Shown: positions 15,874-25,300, numbered from the stretch's first letter. The stretch is 64,000 nt of DNA from CAYUCJ01 sp049282265 (GCA_049282265.1 JBAPTR010000220.1:7367-71366); one strand, 5' to 3'. Notes: generated by a model from the letters alone, not told the origin. Program-made: numbers and translations.

Positions 15874-16098
15874 GCGTTGCTATTCTCCTTGGTTTTCAGC
15901 GGAACATCAACCGCCCGGTATCATTTACTCCAAAACCAACTAGTATAGCAGAATCAGCTCTGTTTGTGAACACGAGTTTTATTAGAAATCCTCCGGCAAC
16001 GGACTGGAAAAGTCCTTGATTTAGCGATCTGCTTTGTTTATTTTTGCAGAAGTTCCCGGAATCGGGGAATGATGTGGCTTTGTGCCAGGACGAGTGGC

Positions 16099-16977
16099 AT
16101 GACAAAGAAAAAGATCATTGAATTTGAATCTAAAGGGGCTCTCCTCGGCAGGGCAAAGGGTTACCTGGAATCCGTGGAACGCTTTCTCGAAGAGCGTGAA
16201 AAGGCCGTTCCCCTCCTCCTGAAGGCCTTAAAGCTGGGCGACGATGACCTGAAGCACGAGATCATTCTCCTATTGGGCAGTTTCGCCAAACAGGATGCGG
16301 CCTGGCCTCTCTACGAGATGATGACAGACCCCGAGGAAAGCGAGGACAGCCGGCACCATGCCTCCATCCAACTGAGAGTCCTGTTTCGTTTTCTGAAAAA
16401 TCCGCAACCCCTCATAGATCGACTGTTTGAAGATCTCAAGGCCCATGACCCCATAGTGCGTCTGAACGCCGCCTTTGCCCTGGGTTGGGAAGGGAATGCC
16501 CAGGCCGCCATCCCGCTCATAGAGCTGTTGTACGATCCCGACACGCGGGTCCAACAGACGGCAGTCAATGCCCTTTCCAATCTCCGGGATGACCGCATTT
16601 TCCGCCTGATGCTGGACAGATTGGAACACGGCTCGGTGGTGCAAAAAATCACCATCCTCCTGAACCTGTGGCGCTTCTACTCCAAAAGGGATGAAGTGGT
16701 GTCCGTGTACCTGAAGTACGCGGAACATGAAAACGCGGAACTTCGTTTGAACGCCCTGGTATTCCTGGGGACGGTTGCCGAAGTCAAACCCCATCTGCCG
16801 GTATATGTCCGCTGTCTCTCCGACAGGGAACCAAGGATTCGGGCCCTTGCCCTGAGAGAATTTGCAAAACTCGATAGAGCCGACTTCTTGAAACTGGAGA
16901 GCAAAATCAGGGACATGCTCAGGGACCCGGACATGAAAGTCAAAAGGGCGGCCATGGAGGTCTTGAAAGCATTCTAG
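16099..16977 (+). CDS. HEAT-repeat protein
   Basis: The 292-residue protein is a chain of paired helices with HEAT character: DPIVRLNAAFALGWEGNAQAAIPLIELL, DTRVQQTAVNALSNLRDDRIFRLMLDRL, NAELRLNALVFLGTVAEVKPHLP, EPRIRALALREFAKL and DMKVKRAAMEVL. An N-terminal helix region (KGYLESVERFLEEREKAVPLLLKALK) precedes the repeats. Such solenoids are protein-binding scaffolds; no catalytic motif is present. The ATG at 16099 follows AGGA, while an earlier in-frame ATG at 16069 lacks a site. It stands alone, ahead of repeat copy B. Confidence 0.8.
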   Translation: MTKKKIIEFESKGALLGRAKGYLESVERFLEEREKAVPLLLKALKLGDDDLKHEIILLLGSFAKQDAAWPLYEMMTDPEESEDSRHHASIQLRVLFRFLKNPQPLIDRLFEDLKAHDPIVRLNAAFALGWEGNAQAAIPLIELLYDPDTRVQQTAVNALSNLRDDRIFRLMLDRLEHGSVVQKITILLNLWRFYSKRDEVVSVYLKYAEHENAELRLNALVFLGTVAEVKPHLPVYVRCLSDREPRIRALALREFAKLDRADFLKLESKIRDMLRDPDMKVKRAAMEVLKAF

Positions 16978-17071
16978 CCCGGGTTCCTCACCGACACCTC
17001 AGTCCCGCACATCGCGGGTTGAGAAATGCGGGCCAATGTGGGCCTGAGGCTAATTGCGGCCAAGGCAAGTG

Positions 17072-17226
17072 TGATGACTTCGTAAAAAGTCATCATCGTG
17101 CCCATCGACGGGCACGCAAATCGATGGGGTGCGTCGCAACCTGTTGATTTGTAAGGAAGCCGAAAATCACACTTTTCGGATTCCGTCAGTAAAAAGTCCA
17201 TGGACGGACTTTTTACGGTTCCATCA
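17072..17226 (+). repeat. Repeat family 1, copy B (155 bp, five hairpins)
   Basis: Five consecutive stem-loops can be drawn: 17072-17095 (TGATGACTT/AAGTCATCA), 17097-17116 (CGTGCCC/GGGCACG), 17117-17151 (CAAATC/GATTTG with inner pairs), 17155-17184 (a 12-bp stem around TCACAC with one mismatch) and 17189-17216 (GTAAAAAGTCC/GGACTTTTTAC). TGATG and CATCA bound the element. It occupies most of the interval between the HEAT gene and the IclR promoter. Confidence 0.85.
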
Positions 17227-17297
17227 AGTGTGGTGTCCCCGGAATTCACGGGGACTGTTTTCCGTGACAGTACCAAAATAATTTCCAAAATAATTTC

Positions 17298-17355
17298 TTG
17301 ACAGTGGGTGGAAGTTTATTTACTATAATCGCAAGCCATTTACGATAATAGTAAA
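17298..17355 (+). promoter_or_regulatory. Sigma-70-type promoter with palindromic operator for the IclR gene
   Basis: TTGACA (17298-17303) and TACTAT (17321-17326) are 17 bp apart. TTTACTAT (17319-17326) is inverted as ATAGTAAA (17348-17355), and TTTAC-ATAAT is also directly repeated between them. The palindrome covers the -10 region and start site, the position expected for autorepression by the IclR-type regulator that starts at 17377. Confidence 0.6.
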
Positions 17356-17376
17356 TTTATTGCAATATGGTCAAAT

Positions 17377-18165
17377 ATGTCGCCTGAAAAACAGTATTTC
17401 TCGACCTCATTAGAAAAAGGGCTGAAAATACTTTCCCTGTTCGATACAGAAACCCGCAGCCTCACCCAAACCGAAATTTCACGAATTTTAACGCTGAACA
17501 TGACCTCCACCTATCGATTCGTTAATACCCTCGTGGAACTGGCGTATCTCGAAAAAGACGCCAAGACAAAAGAAGTAAGGTTGGGAATCAGATCCCTGGC
17601 ACTCAGCACAAATGTCATTCGATCAAGCGATGATTTACGACTTATAAAAAAGTTAGTCGACGAGGTTTATAACCGGTACAACATTACCATAGACGTTGCT
17701 TTTGTGGTGGATGACAATCTCATGAGAGCTTATCAGCGTGAGGCTAAAGAAACGCTTACCTACCACCTTCCTGCTGTGGCTAGGAATTCCCTTCACAACA
17801 CTTCAATAGGAAAGGCTTATCTCTCTACTCTCCCTGATGATTCTCTGAAGAAAAAAGTTGCCAGGATAGAGTTCACAGCGAAAACCAAAAAAACCATAGT
17901 CGCCAAGGACCAATTGCTCAAGGAAATCGAAAGGACAAAAGGCCGGGGTTATGCCATGTGTGTTGAAGAGTATTTACCCGGACTTATCACTATTGGTGCC
18001 CCTTTGATCAATCTGGATACCGGTAGGGGATTGGGCGGGGTTTCGTTTGATTTTTCGATTATTCAAAAAGTTGCTCAAGCGATGGAAGAGGAGTATTCCG
18101 GCCTTATACTTGAATTGGCTCGCTCAATTTCCGAGGTGCTGAAAAGGGAGGATAACGACGAGTGA
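17377..18165 (+). CDS. IclR family transcriptional regulator
   Basis: The 262-residue protein has an N-terminal winged helix-turn-helix (about 10-70: FSTSLEKGLKILSLFDTETRSLTQTEISRIL, then TSTYRFVNTLVELAYLEKD) and an IclR effector domain (about 80-255) containing NSLHNTSIGKAYLSTLPDD and GYAMCVEEYLPGLITIGAPL. IclR proteins bind a small carboxylate or amino compound and control adjacent catabolic genes. It heads the transporter and catabolic genes, 32 bp before the first permease, and probably regulates them and itself. Confidence 0.93.
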   Translation: MSPEKQYFSTSLEKGLKILSLFDTETRSLTQTEISRILTLNMTSTYRFVNTLVELAYLEKDAKTKEVRLGIRSLALSTNVIRSSDDLRLIKKLVDEVYNRYNITIDVAFVVDDNLMRAYQREAKETLTYHLPAVARNSLHNTSIGKAYLSTLPDDSLKKKVARIEFTAKTKKTIVAKDQLLKEIERTKGRGYAMCVEEYLPGLITIGAPLINLDTGRGLGGVSFDFSIIQKVAQAMEEEYSGLILELARSISEVLKREDNDE

Positions 18166-18197
18166 AGATGAGCGTGAATTTCCAAAGGTTATGAGAG

Positions 18198-19058
18198 ATG
18201 CAGAATAAGATCTGGAAACCCATAGCACTGCTTGCACCGGCCATGAGCGCCGTTTTCCTGCTGCTCGTGATCCCCGTATGTTTTATCGTGGTTTACAGCT
18301 TCTGGCTCCGAGCTCCAACAGGAGCCGACATCCCGGCATTTCAGTTGGGAAATTATGCCAAGTTTTTTGCGGACTCATTCTATCCCATGATTCTTGGGCG
18401 CACCATTAGAGTTTCGCTGGAGACGGTCCTGCTGTGCGTTGCCATGGGATATATCCCTGCCTATTTTTTTAACCGGAGCAAGACGAAGAACAAGGCACTG
18501 CTCCTGCTTCTCATTATGCTCCCTTTCTGGATCAGCTTTATTATCAGAACCATGAGCTGGATCAATATCCTGGGTGATACAGGTCTCATCAATCATTTTC
18601 TGCTGAAAATCCATTTGCTTTCCCGTCCATTGAGCATGCTCTACAACGAGGGATCGGTCCTTATGGGGCTCATTCAATATCTGCTCCCTTTTATGATCCT
18701 GAATATATATGTCAGTCTGGAAGGGATAGACGAAAGTCTTCTCGAGGCGGCCATGAGTATGGGCTGCACGGAATGGCAGGCCTTCAGGGAAGTGACTTTG
18801 CCTTTAAGCCTTCCAGGCCTCAGCGCGGGCTGTCTGCTTGTCTTTGTATTGACGGCAGGGACGTATCTGCCGCCAATGATCCTGGGCGGCCCCGGGAACC
18901 AGATGATCGCCAACCTTATTTTTGCCCGCGTTATCGGTACCCTGGACTGGCCTTTCGGTTCTGCTATCAGCGTTGTGCTCCTGACGCTGCTGGTGATTAT
19001 CGTGTGGACCTATAACCGTTATCTGGGGATCAACCAGATATTCAAAGCTCTTCAATGA
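18198..19058 (+). CDS. ABC transporter permease, spermidine/putrescine type (PotB-like)
   Basis: The 286-residue permease has about six spans. The EAA loop LEAAMSMGCTEWQAFREVTLPLSLPGLSAG and the segment LLIMLPFWISFIIRTMSWINIL are characteristic of PotB/PotH proteins. It forms half of an inner-membrane importer with the next gene, overlapping it by four bases (ATGA). The substrate class (polyamine or similar amino compound) is inferred from family; the neighbours, a proline-racemase-family enzyme and aminotransferases, fit an amino compound. Confidence 0.9.
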   Translation: MQNKIWKPIALLAPAMSAVFLLLVIPVCFIVVYSFWLRAPTGADIPAFQLGNYAKFFADSFYPMILGRTIRVSLETVLLCVAMGYIPAYFFNRSKTKNKALLLLLIMLPFWISFIIRTMSWINILGDTGLINHFLLKIHLLSRPLSMLYNEGSVLMGLIQYLLPFMILNIYVSLEGIDESLLEAAMSMGCTEWQAFREVTLPLSLPGLSAGCLLVFVLTAGTYLPPMILGGPGNQMIANLIFARVIGTLDWPFGSAISVVLLTLLVIIVWTYNRYLGINQIFKALQ

Positions 19059-19864
19059 GGTATTTGGGTATGATGAAGGTATCGGGATGGTCACTGATTC
19101 GGTTGTACACCATTTTAATATACGTCTTCATGTTTACCCCCATTGTTGTGGTAATGGTTTTATCTTTTAATCCCCAACAATTCGGATGCTTTCCCATGAC
19201 GGGCGTCAGTCTGAAGTGGTTCTCCGAGTTGGCCCATGACGATGCCATACTGACGGCGTTTAAGAATTCCATGGTCCTGGGGGCTTTTACCTCTGTGATT
19301 TCCACAGCCATAGGTATCCTGGCTGCCATGGCGTTTGTCCGGTTCGATTTTCCCGGCAAGAATACCTTCAACACGCTTCTCCTGGCGCCGATTATGATCC
19401 CGGAAGTCATCCTCGGCGTGGCCCTGCTTCTCTTCCTCCGTTGGCTTCAGCAACCCAAGTCTTTCGCCCTTCTTGTGATAGGACATGTCGTTCTCACGCT
19501 GCCCTATGTGCTCCTGATTGTACAGGCCCGGCTGGTGGGCATCAAAAAAGAGTATGAGGAGGCGGCGCAGTCCCTGGGTGCCAATGCATTCCAGACGTTC
19601 CGAGAGATTACTTTTCCCCTGTTGGCACCCGCCATACTGGGAGGAGTCCTTTTTTCCTTTACCATATCCCTGGACGACATTACCGCCACATTGTTTTGGG
19701 CTACCGCCGAGAATCAGACCCTTCCTGTCAAGATATTCGGGATGCTCAGAAACTCCATCAGCCCCGAGATAAACGCACTGGGAACGATTATGGTGATCCT
19801 CACGGTTGCGATACCACTCTTGGCAGGTTATTTGATCCGCAGATTTTCAAAAACAAACCTGTGA
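19055..19864 (+). CDS. ABC transporter permease, spermidine/putrescine type (PotC-like)
   Basis: A 269-residue permease with about six spans. TLLLAPIMIPEVILGVALLLFL and the EAA loop YEEAAQSLGANAFQTFREITFPLLAPAILGG, followed by SFTISLDDITATLFWAT, are PotC hallmarks. It starts inside the end of the previous permease gene, so translation is coupled. The binding-protein gene follows 118 bp later. Confidence 0.9.
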   Translation: MRYLGMMKVSGWSLIRLYTILIYVFMFTPIVVVMVLSFNPQQFGCFPMTGVSLKWFSELAHDDAILTAFKNSMVLGAFTSVISTAIGILAAMAFVRFDFPGKNTFNTLLLAPIMIPEVILGVALLLFLRWLQQPKSFALLVIGHVVLTLPYVLLIVQARLVGIKKEYEEAAQSLGANAFQTFREITFPLLAPAILGGVLFSFTISLDDITATLFWATAENQTLPVKIFGMLRNSISPEINALGTIMVILTVAIPLLAGYLIRRFSKTNL

Positions 19865-19982
19865 CGAAAATTGCACGTTGAGAAGCTGTTTTGATTGGAA
19901 CGCTGGACAGAGAAGGCCGGGATGGGACACATGAGATGGGTCCTTGTTTAAATAACTATTAATCAAAGAAAGGAGTAGAAAC

Positions 19983-21143
19983 ATGGCCAAGGTTTGGAAA
20001 GAACGACTGGACAGGGTTTATGATCGCTACAGTAATGGAGAGATAAGCAGGCGTGATTTTTTTAAGTACCTGGGGATAGCCGGTGCTTCCATAGGCCTGG
20101 TCGGGGGGCCCTTCGGATTCCTTCCCCGGCAGGCGTGGGCGGCCAATTCCATACGCTTTGACGGTTGGGGTGGTGTGGTCTCCAAAGCCTTTCGCAAATA
20201 CGCCTTTGACCCATTCACCAAGGCAACCGGTACCAAGGTGATAGACGGCGAGTTTGGAGACATGGATACCTACCTGACGCGGGTCAAGGCGTCCTTTCCC
20301 CCGGGTGGTGAATTCAATCTCGCTCATCTGAGCGGTGTTTTTGATTACGCCAGGTATGTGAAGCTGGGCTACAGTGTGGTTCTGGATGAAAGCAAGATCC
20401 CGAATCTAAAGAATGTGATGGCGGCCATGATGACGCCCTACCGGGCGATTACAAACGGCACGCTTTCCGCTGTGCCGTATGACTATGGCCAGACCGGAAT
20501 TGCCTATAACACCAAGTACATCTCCAAGGCCAAGGCGGAAAAAGCGGGTGCAGCCCTCCTCTGGGACAAGGACCTCAAGGGCAAGCTCGGCAGTTGGGGG
20601 GACTGGCGCACCAACATCTGGTACGGCGCACTCTATACGGGGCAGAATCCAAACGACATAAAAGACATGAAGGCCGTGTGGGATGCCTTGCGGGAACAGC
20701 GCGGGATGATTAAAAAGTACTGGGGATCGGGCGCCGAACTTATGAGCCTCCTGGCCAATGAAGAAATCTACGCAACAGTAGCCTGGTCGGGAAGAGTAGA
20801 GGCACTCCAGACCCAGGGGCATCCCATTGGTTTTCTCTCGCCTTTCAATTGTTACTCCTGGCAGGAGTGTATTTTTGTGTTGAAGGGGACTGATCTGGAA
20901 GTGGCCCAAAAACTGCTCAACTTCATGCTGGCCCCGAAGGCCTCCATTGCCGTGGCTGAGGGGCAGAAGTACCCTTCCAGTCTCGATCCAACCAAGGTCA
21001 AGATGCCCATGGCGGTCCAAAAACTGCCTGCTTTCGATCCGACCGGAAAACTTAAAGGTTACTTGTTTGCCAACCCTGACTATTGGAACGGTCACCAGCA
21101 GGAATGGGCCGAAAAATGGGACAAGGTCAAGGCAGGAGCGTAA
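19983..21143 (+). CDS. ABC transporter substrate-binding protein, PotD-like, Tat-exported
   Basis: The 386-residue protein begins with a twin-arginine signal: ISRRDFFKYLG with Arg23-Arg24 and the consensus SRRxFxK, then a hydrophobic stretch and AWA cleavage near residue 53. The mature part has family 1 extracellular solute-binding features: IRFDGWGGVVSKAFRKYAFDPFTKATGTKV, SAVPYDYGQTGIAYNTKYI and VAWSGRVEAL. Tat export implies folding in the cytoplasm before transport. It has a good AAAGGAG site. It supplies the two permeases and the downstream ATPase. Confidence 0.92.
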   Translation: MAKVWKERLDRVYDRYSNGEISRRDFFKYLGIAGASIGLVGGPFGFLPRQAWAANSIRFDGWGGVVSKAFRKYAFDPFTKATGTKVIDGEFGDMDTYLTRVKASFPPGGEFNLAHLSGVFDYARYVKLGYSVVLDESKIPNLKNVMAAMMTPYRAITNGTLSAVPYDYGQTGIAYNTKYISKAKAEKAGAALLWDKDLKGKLGSWGDWRTNIWYGALYTGQNPNDIKDMKAVWDALREQRGMIKKYWGSGAELMSLLANEEIYATVAWSGRVEALQTQGHPIGFLSPFNCYSWQECIFVLKGTDLEVAQKLLNFMLAPKASIAVAEGQKYPSSLDPTKVKMPMAVQKLPAFDPTGKLKGYLFANPDYWNGHQQEWAEKWDKVKAGA

Positions 21144-21151
21144 TCAGTAAA

Positions 21152-21231
21152 TTGTTTATTGCGGGATCTGAGGGAAAAAGCTTCGTGCGGCCGGCATTTT
21201 GTTGCACGTCCTTCTGACCCGCAATAAACAA
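21152..21231 (+). promoter_or_regulatory. Long intercistronic hairpin after the binding-protein gene
   Basis: TTGTTTATTGCGGG (21152-21165) is perfectly inverted as CCCGCAATAAACAA (21218-21231), a 14-bp stem with an inner GTGC/GCAC pairing in the loop. No U-tract follows. It starts eight bases after the binding-protein stop and ends 32 bases before the ATPase start, so it probably protects or processes the upstream mRNA. Confidence 0.65.
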
Positions 21232-21263
21232 GATTGATGACTTTATTAGGAGGCTTTCAAGCT

Positions 21264-22367
21264 GTGGACAAGAATCCTCGCCCCCCGGCAGTGGAGTTGA
21301 AAGGCGTTGTCAAATGTTTCGGAAAATTGGTTGCCGTTGAAAGAATGAACCTGGAGATTGAAGATGGTTCTTTTGTTACCCTCCTGGGTCCTTCCGGGTG
21401 CGGCAAGACCACCCTTTTGAGGATGATTGCCGGCTTGGAGACGCCGACAGAGGGAGAGATCTATATTGAGGGGAAGCTGGTCAACGACATCCCTATTCAC
21501 AAACGAAACCTCGGGATGATCTTTCAAAATTACGCCCTCTTTCCGCACAAGAACATTTTTGACAATGTCGGCTTCGGTCTGAAATATAAGGGTGTTCCTA
21601 AAGAGGAAATCAAGAAGAAAGTGGAACAGGCCCTGGAAATGGTCCGCCTCCCCGGGGTTGAAAAGCGGATGCCTTCACAGCTATCGGGTGGTCAGCAGCA
21701 ACGAATCGCCCTTGCGCGGGCCATTGTCATGGAGCCTGTCGTTCTCCTTATGGATGAACCGCTCTCGGCCCTTGATGAGAACCTTCGAGAGGAGATGAGG
21801 CGGGAGATAGATAACCTCCAGAATGTCATTGGCATAACGACCATATTTGTGACCCACGACCAGCGTGAGGCCCTTTCCATGTCGGACAAGATAGTGGTGA
21901 TGAAAGACGGTGTCATGCAACAGGAGGGAAATCCTGAAGAAGTCTATAATTATCCCGCTAATCACTTTGTTGCCGATTTCTTAGGCCATTCAAACTTTTT
22001 TGACGGAACGGTTATCGAATCCAAGGGTGATCAGGTCAAGGTCAAGCTTGATGACGGAAATAAAGTGCTGGTCCGGCAACCCGGGGACTGGAACGTCGGG
22101 GATCGGATTGAGCTTGTGGTACGTGCACAGAAATTCGAAATCGCCCCTGAGGAGGGGAAAAAGGTAGGGGGAGATATCAACTCTTTTCATGGAAAGATCG
22201 CGGAGCGAAGTTACATGGGCGGTGAGGTGAGCTACTTTGTTGAAATAGGGAACAAGGTTGTGATTAATGTGATAGACACCAGTAAATCCCGACCGCTTCG
22301 CCGGGGACAGGACGTTCGTTTACAGGTGCCTCCGCAACAGTGCGGATTATTGCTGAGAGAGGACTAG
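21264..22367 (+). CDS. ABC transporter ATP-binding protein, PotA-like
   Basis: This 367-residue ATPase has Walker A GPSGCGKTT, Q-loop MIFQNYALFPH, signature LSGGQQQRIALARAI, Walker B VVLLMDEPLSALD and the switch VTHDQREAL. A C-terminal TOBE-type domain from about residue 230 is typical of the PotA/MalK class. The frame could start at ATG 21234, but AGGAGG lies ten bases before GTG 21264, so the GTG is preferred. It energises the importer encoded just upstream. Confidence 0.93.
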   Translation: MDKNPRPPAVELKGVVKCFGKLVAVERMNLEIEDGSFVTLLGPSGCGKTTLLRMIAGLETPTEGEIYIEGKLVNDIPIHKRNLGMIFQNYALFPHKNIFDNVGFGLKYKGVPKEEIKKKVEQALEMVRLPGVEKRMPSQLSGGQQQRIALARAIVMEPVVLLMDEPLSALDENLREEMRREIDNLQNVIGITTIFVTHDQREALSMSDKIVVMKDGVMQQEGNPEEVYNYPANHFVADFLGHSNFFDGTVIESKGDQVKVKLDDGNKVLVRQPGDWNVGDRIELVVRAQKFEIAPEEGKKVGGDINSFHGKIAERSYMGGEVSYFVEIGNKVVINVIDTSKSRPLRRGQDVRLQVPPQQCGLLLRED

Positions 22368-22473
22368 GGCACTAGCTGAATCGTTGCGGAAGAAGTATAG
22401 AAGCTGGTGATGTTTCGATGGGCCCTCTCTTTTCGGAGAGAAGGCTCGTTTTGCATTGAAATGGAGATATGTA

Positions 22474-23511
22474 ATGGACGTTTCAAGGATTACCCGGGTC
22501 TTCCGGAACCGATTCCCGTCGCGAGTGATTTCCATTGACTCCCACACTGCTGGGGAACCGACACGGCTCATTGTGGGAGGTTTTGATCCTATCCCGGGCG
22601 TTACCATGAAAGACAAACGCCGCTATATCATGGACAATCTCGATCAAATGCGGCTTCAGTTGACCCGGGAACCGCGCGGGCACCGGGGTATATTTGCTGC
22701 AATAGTCACCGATCCGGTCACCGACGGCGCCGATTTCGGTCTCGTATTCATGGACCCCCGACGGTATCCTTTTCTCTGCGGCCACGGCACCATGGGGGCA
22801 GTCGCTACCCTCATTGAAACAGGCGTTCTGGAGGCTGAGGAACCGGAAACTGCCGTTGTCGTTGATACCCCATCCGGTCCCATGGAAGCGGTTGCAAGGG
22901 TTAAGGGAGGGCTGGTGGAGTCGGTGGGCATCAACATGGTGCCCTCCTTCGTGTATGGGGAAAACGAGACCCTCCGTGTTCCCGGGCTGGGAGAAGTCCT
23001 TGTGGATACGGTTTGCGTCGGTGGTTTTTTTGTGATGGTCTCGTCAGATCAGATCAACCTGGAGCCGGATCAGGCCAACTCCGCTGAATTGATTCGGTTG
23101 GGTATGCTCATTATCGAAGCTGCAAACGAACAGCTGGAGGTCCTTCATCCGACGCGACCTGAGGTAACAACCGTCGATGTAGCAGAATTCTATGACCCGT
23201 CAGAACATTCCAAGAAACGGGGCAGAAATGTGGTGGTTTATGGTGAAGCACACATGGACCGTTCTCCCTGCGGCACCGGTACCGCTGCAAAAATGACGCT
23301 CCTCCATCATCACGGCGTGCTCGGCATAAACCAGACCTTTACCAACCGCAGCCCTCTGGGGAGCGTATTCGAGGGCCGCATCGTAAAAGAAACAAGAATC
23401 GGCGACATTGACGGCGTGGTTGCCGAGGTCCGGGGCAGTGCATACATCACCGGTTTTCATGAATTTGTCCTGGATTCTCGAGATCCTTTTCCCGGGGGGT
23501 TCCTGCTATGA
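22474..23511 (+). CDS. Proline racemase / 4-hydroxyproline epimerase family protein
   Basis: The 345-residue protein carries SIDSHTAGEPTRLI at the N-terminus and both catalytic cysteines: Cys102 in FLCGHGTMG and Cys266 in DRSPCGTGTAAK. Two cysteines indicate a racemase or 2-epimerase of proline, hydroxyproline or a similar imino acid, rather than the dehydratase variant that has a threonine. A GGAGAT site supports ATG 22474 over TTG 22456. The stop overlaps the next start (ATGA). It suggests that the imported compound is a cyclic or alpha-amino acid. Confidence 0.9.
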   Translation: MDVSRITRVFRNRFPSRVISIDSHTAGEPTRLIVGGFDPIPGVTMKDKRRYIMDNLDQMRLQLTREPRGHRGIFAAIVTDPVTDGADFGLVFMDPRRYPFLCGHGTMGAVATLIETGVLEAEEPETAVVVDTPSGPMEAVARVKGGLVESVGINMVPSFVYGENETLRVPGLGEVLVDTVCVGGFFVMVSSDQINLEPDQANSAELIRLGMLIIEAANEQLEVLHPTRPEVTTVDVAEFYDPSEHSKKRGRNVVVYGEAHMDRSPCGTGTAAKMTLLHHHGVLGINQTFTNRSPLGSVFEGRIVKETRIGDIDGVVAEVRGSAYITGFHEFVLDSRDPFPGGFLL

Positions 23512-25148
23512 AGCAGGATGCTTGCGCTCCCGAAACGATCCTGATAAACGGCACCATACGAACCCAGGACACAAGAAAGCCCTTGGTCCAAGCAGTGGCT
23601 ATCGGTGGTGGGCGCGTATTGGCAACGGGCAATGACGAAGAGATACAATCGCTGGCCGGTCCGGATTCCGAGGTAATCGACCTTGGTGGAAGGCTTTGCC
23701 TGCCAGGGATGATGGACTCTCATTTTCATTACTATACGTGGGCACTGGGGAGACGACAATTGATGTTGGCCGACGTCCGGTCATTGCGTGAACTCCTCGA
23801 TCGTGTTTCCGCGGCCGCGGAAACCGCGGAACCCGGGAAGTGGATTCTGGGGCAGGGATGGAACGAGGCCGACTGGGCGGAGCATCGAATGCCCATGCGG
23901 GGCGACCTGGACAGGGCCGCTCCAGCGAATCCTGTGGCCCTCTGGCGCTGTGATCTGCATCTGGCGTCCGTCAACTCCCTTGCACTTGAACTGGCCCACA
24001 TTACCGACGACACCCCGGATCCTCCTGATGGGGTTATTGCCCGGGACGCCTCGGCGAGGCCCAATGGTATTCTCCGGGAATTTGCCTCGAACCTGGTCAG
24101 GGACGTCATCCCTCCTCCGGATGATGGCGAGATATATGCGGCCATGCAGGACGGTATCCATACGTTCCATTCTCTGGGACTTACCGGACTGGAAGACATC
24201 CGGTTAATGGGGGGAGAGGAAGGCGCACCTGCTTTCAAGACCTGGCAGCGCCTGAGGAGTGCTGACGCGCTGGAATTGCGGTGTTGGGTGAGCATTCCGG
24301 GGGAGCGTCTGGAGGAGGCGGTTTCCCTGGGACTCAGAACAGGTTTCGGCGACGACTACCTGCGGATCGGGCACGTCAAGTACTTCGCGGACGGAGGCAT
24401 GGGTGCCCGCACCGCATGGATGCTGGAACCGTATCTGGATGCCGACTGTGGCATGCCTTTGACCCCGATGGATCAATTGGAGAGATGCCTTCAACAGGCG
24501 GACCGGGCCGGACTTGCCGTTGCCATCCATTCCATTGGAGAGCGGGCAAACCGGGAGCTCATAACAGTCTTCGAAGGTCTAAGAAAGCAACGCAAAGGTG
24601 CGGGTGGAGCGGCTGCTCCAGGTCCAACAGTCTCACATCGAATAGAACATGTCCAGATGATACGGCCCGAGGACCTGGCCCGCCTGGCCGCATTGGATAT
24701 CGTGGCCTGTGTACAGCCCCATAACCTGGTTCTGGATATAGGCATGATCGATGAGTGTGTCGGGGCAAAGGGGAAATGGACCTATCCCTACCGTGACCTG
24801 CTTGATTGTGGCATGCGTGTTCTCTTCAGCTCCGATGCACCGGTCTGTGATCCGAGTCCTCTTGCAGGTATTCACGCTGCAGTGACCCGGCAGAGGAGGG
24901 ACGGCACCCCAAACGGAGGGTGGTATCCCTCCCAGAGGATCACCGTTGAGGAAGCGGTGAGGGGGTACACCATCGTGCCCGCCACGTGCTATGGGGTGGA
25001 TGACAGACTGGGAAGCATTACGCCGGGCAAATATGCTGACATGGTGGTCCTGGACAGAGATATCTACGCCATTGACCCTATGGAAATCATAGAGACGAAG
25101 GTTGATTTGACGATCTTTGACGGGAGGATTGTCTTTCAACGATCATAG
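23508..25148 (+). CDS. YtcJ-like metal-dependent amidohydrolase
   Basis: This 546-residue protein belongs to the amidohydrolase superfamily, YtcJ group. The metal motif HFH sits in LCLPGMMDSHFHYYTWALG, preceded by the N-terminal beta domain TILINGTIRTQDTRKPLVQAVAIGGGRVLATG. Later ligands appear in SHRIEHVQMI and FSSDAPVCDPSPLAGI, and the terminal VEEAVRGYTI...GSITPGKYADMVVLD is typical. These enzymes hydrolyse amides or cyclic amides; the substrate is unknown. It is translationally coupled to the proline-racemase-family gene. Confidence 0.88.
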   Translation: MKQDACAPETILINGTIRTQDTRKPLVQAVAIGGGRVLATGNDEEIQSLAGPDSEVIDLGGRLCLPGMMDSHFHYYTWALGRRQLMLADVRSLRELLDRVSAAAETAEPGKWILGQGWNEADWAEHRMPMRGDLDRAAPANPVALWRCDLHLASVNSLALELAHITDDTPDPPDGVIARDASARPNGILREFASNLVRDVIPPPDDGEIYAAMQDGIHTFHSLGLTGLEDIRLMGGEEGAPAFKTWQRLRSADALELRCWVSIPGERLEEAVSLGLRTGFGDDYLRIGHVKYFADGGMGARTAWMLEPYLDADCGMPLTPMDQLERCLQQADRAGLAVAIHSIGERANRELITVFEGLRKQRKGAGGAAAPGPTVSHRIEHVQMIRPEDLARLAALDIVACVQPHNLVLDIGMIDECVGAKGKWTYPYRDLLDCGMRVLFSSDAPVCDPSPLAGIHAAVTRQRRDGTPNGGWYPSQRITVEEAVRGYTIVPATCYGVDDRLGSITPGKYADMVVLDRDIYAIDPMEIIETKVDLTIFDGRIVFQRS

Positions 25149-25195
25149 GCCGGCTGAATTGGGATTGGATAGTCTCTTGTCACCGCCCTTTCCTC

Positions 25196-25257
25196 CTTGA
25201 GCGAAGCGAGCGGTGAAATTATATAAGAAATACGTCATTGAGGTTATGAATTCAGGT
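25196..25257 (+). repeat. Repeat family 3, copy a
   Basis: CTTGAGCGAAGCGAGCGGTGAAA, broken here into CTTGAGCGAAG and CGGTGAAA blocks, then AAATACGTCATTGA and TTATGAATTCAGGT match 26654-26717 in the same order. The copies lie in front of two successive genes of the block. No function is evident. Confidence 0.45.
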
Positions 25258-25300
25258 ACTTAAGGGATAATTTCAGCAAAATGAAGAGAGGAAAAAATCA

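Noticed and set aside
15277..17226. CRISPR array, because of repeated short palindromes
   Set aside because: Repeats are single 155-bp units at irregular distances without regular spacers, and no cas gene is present.
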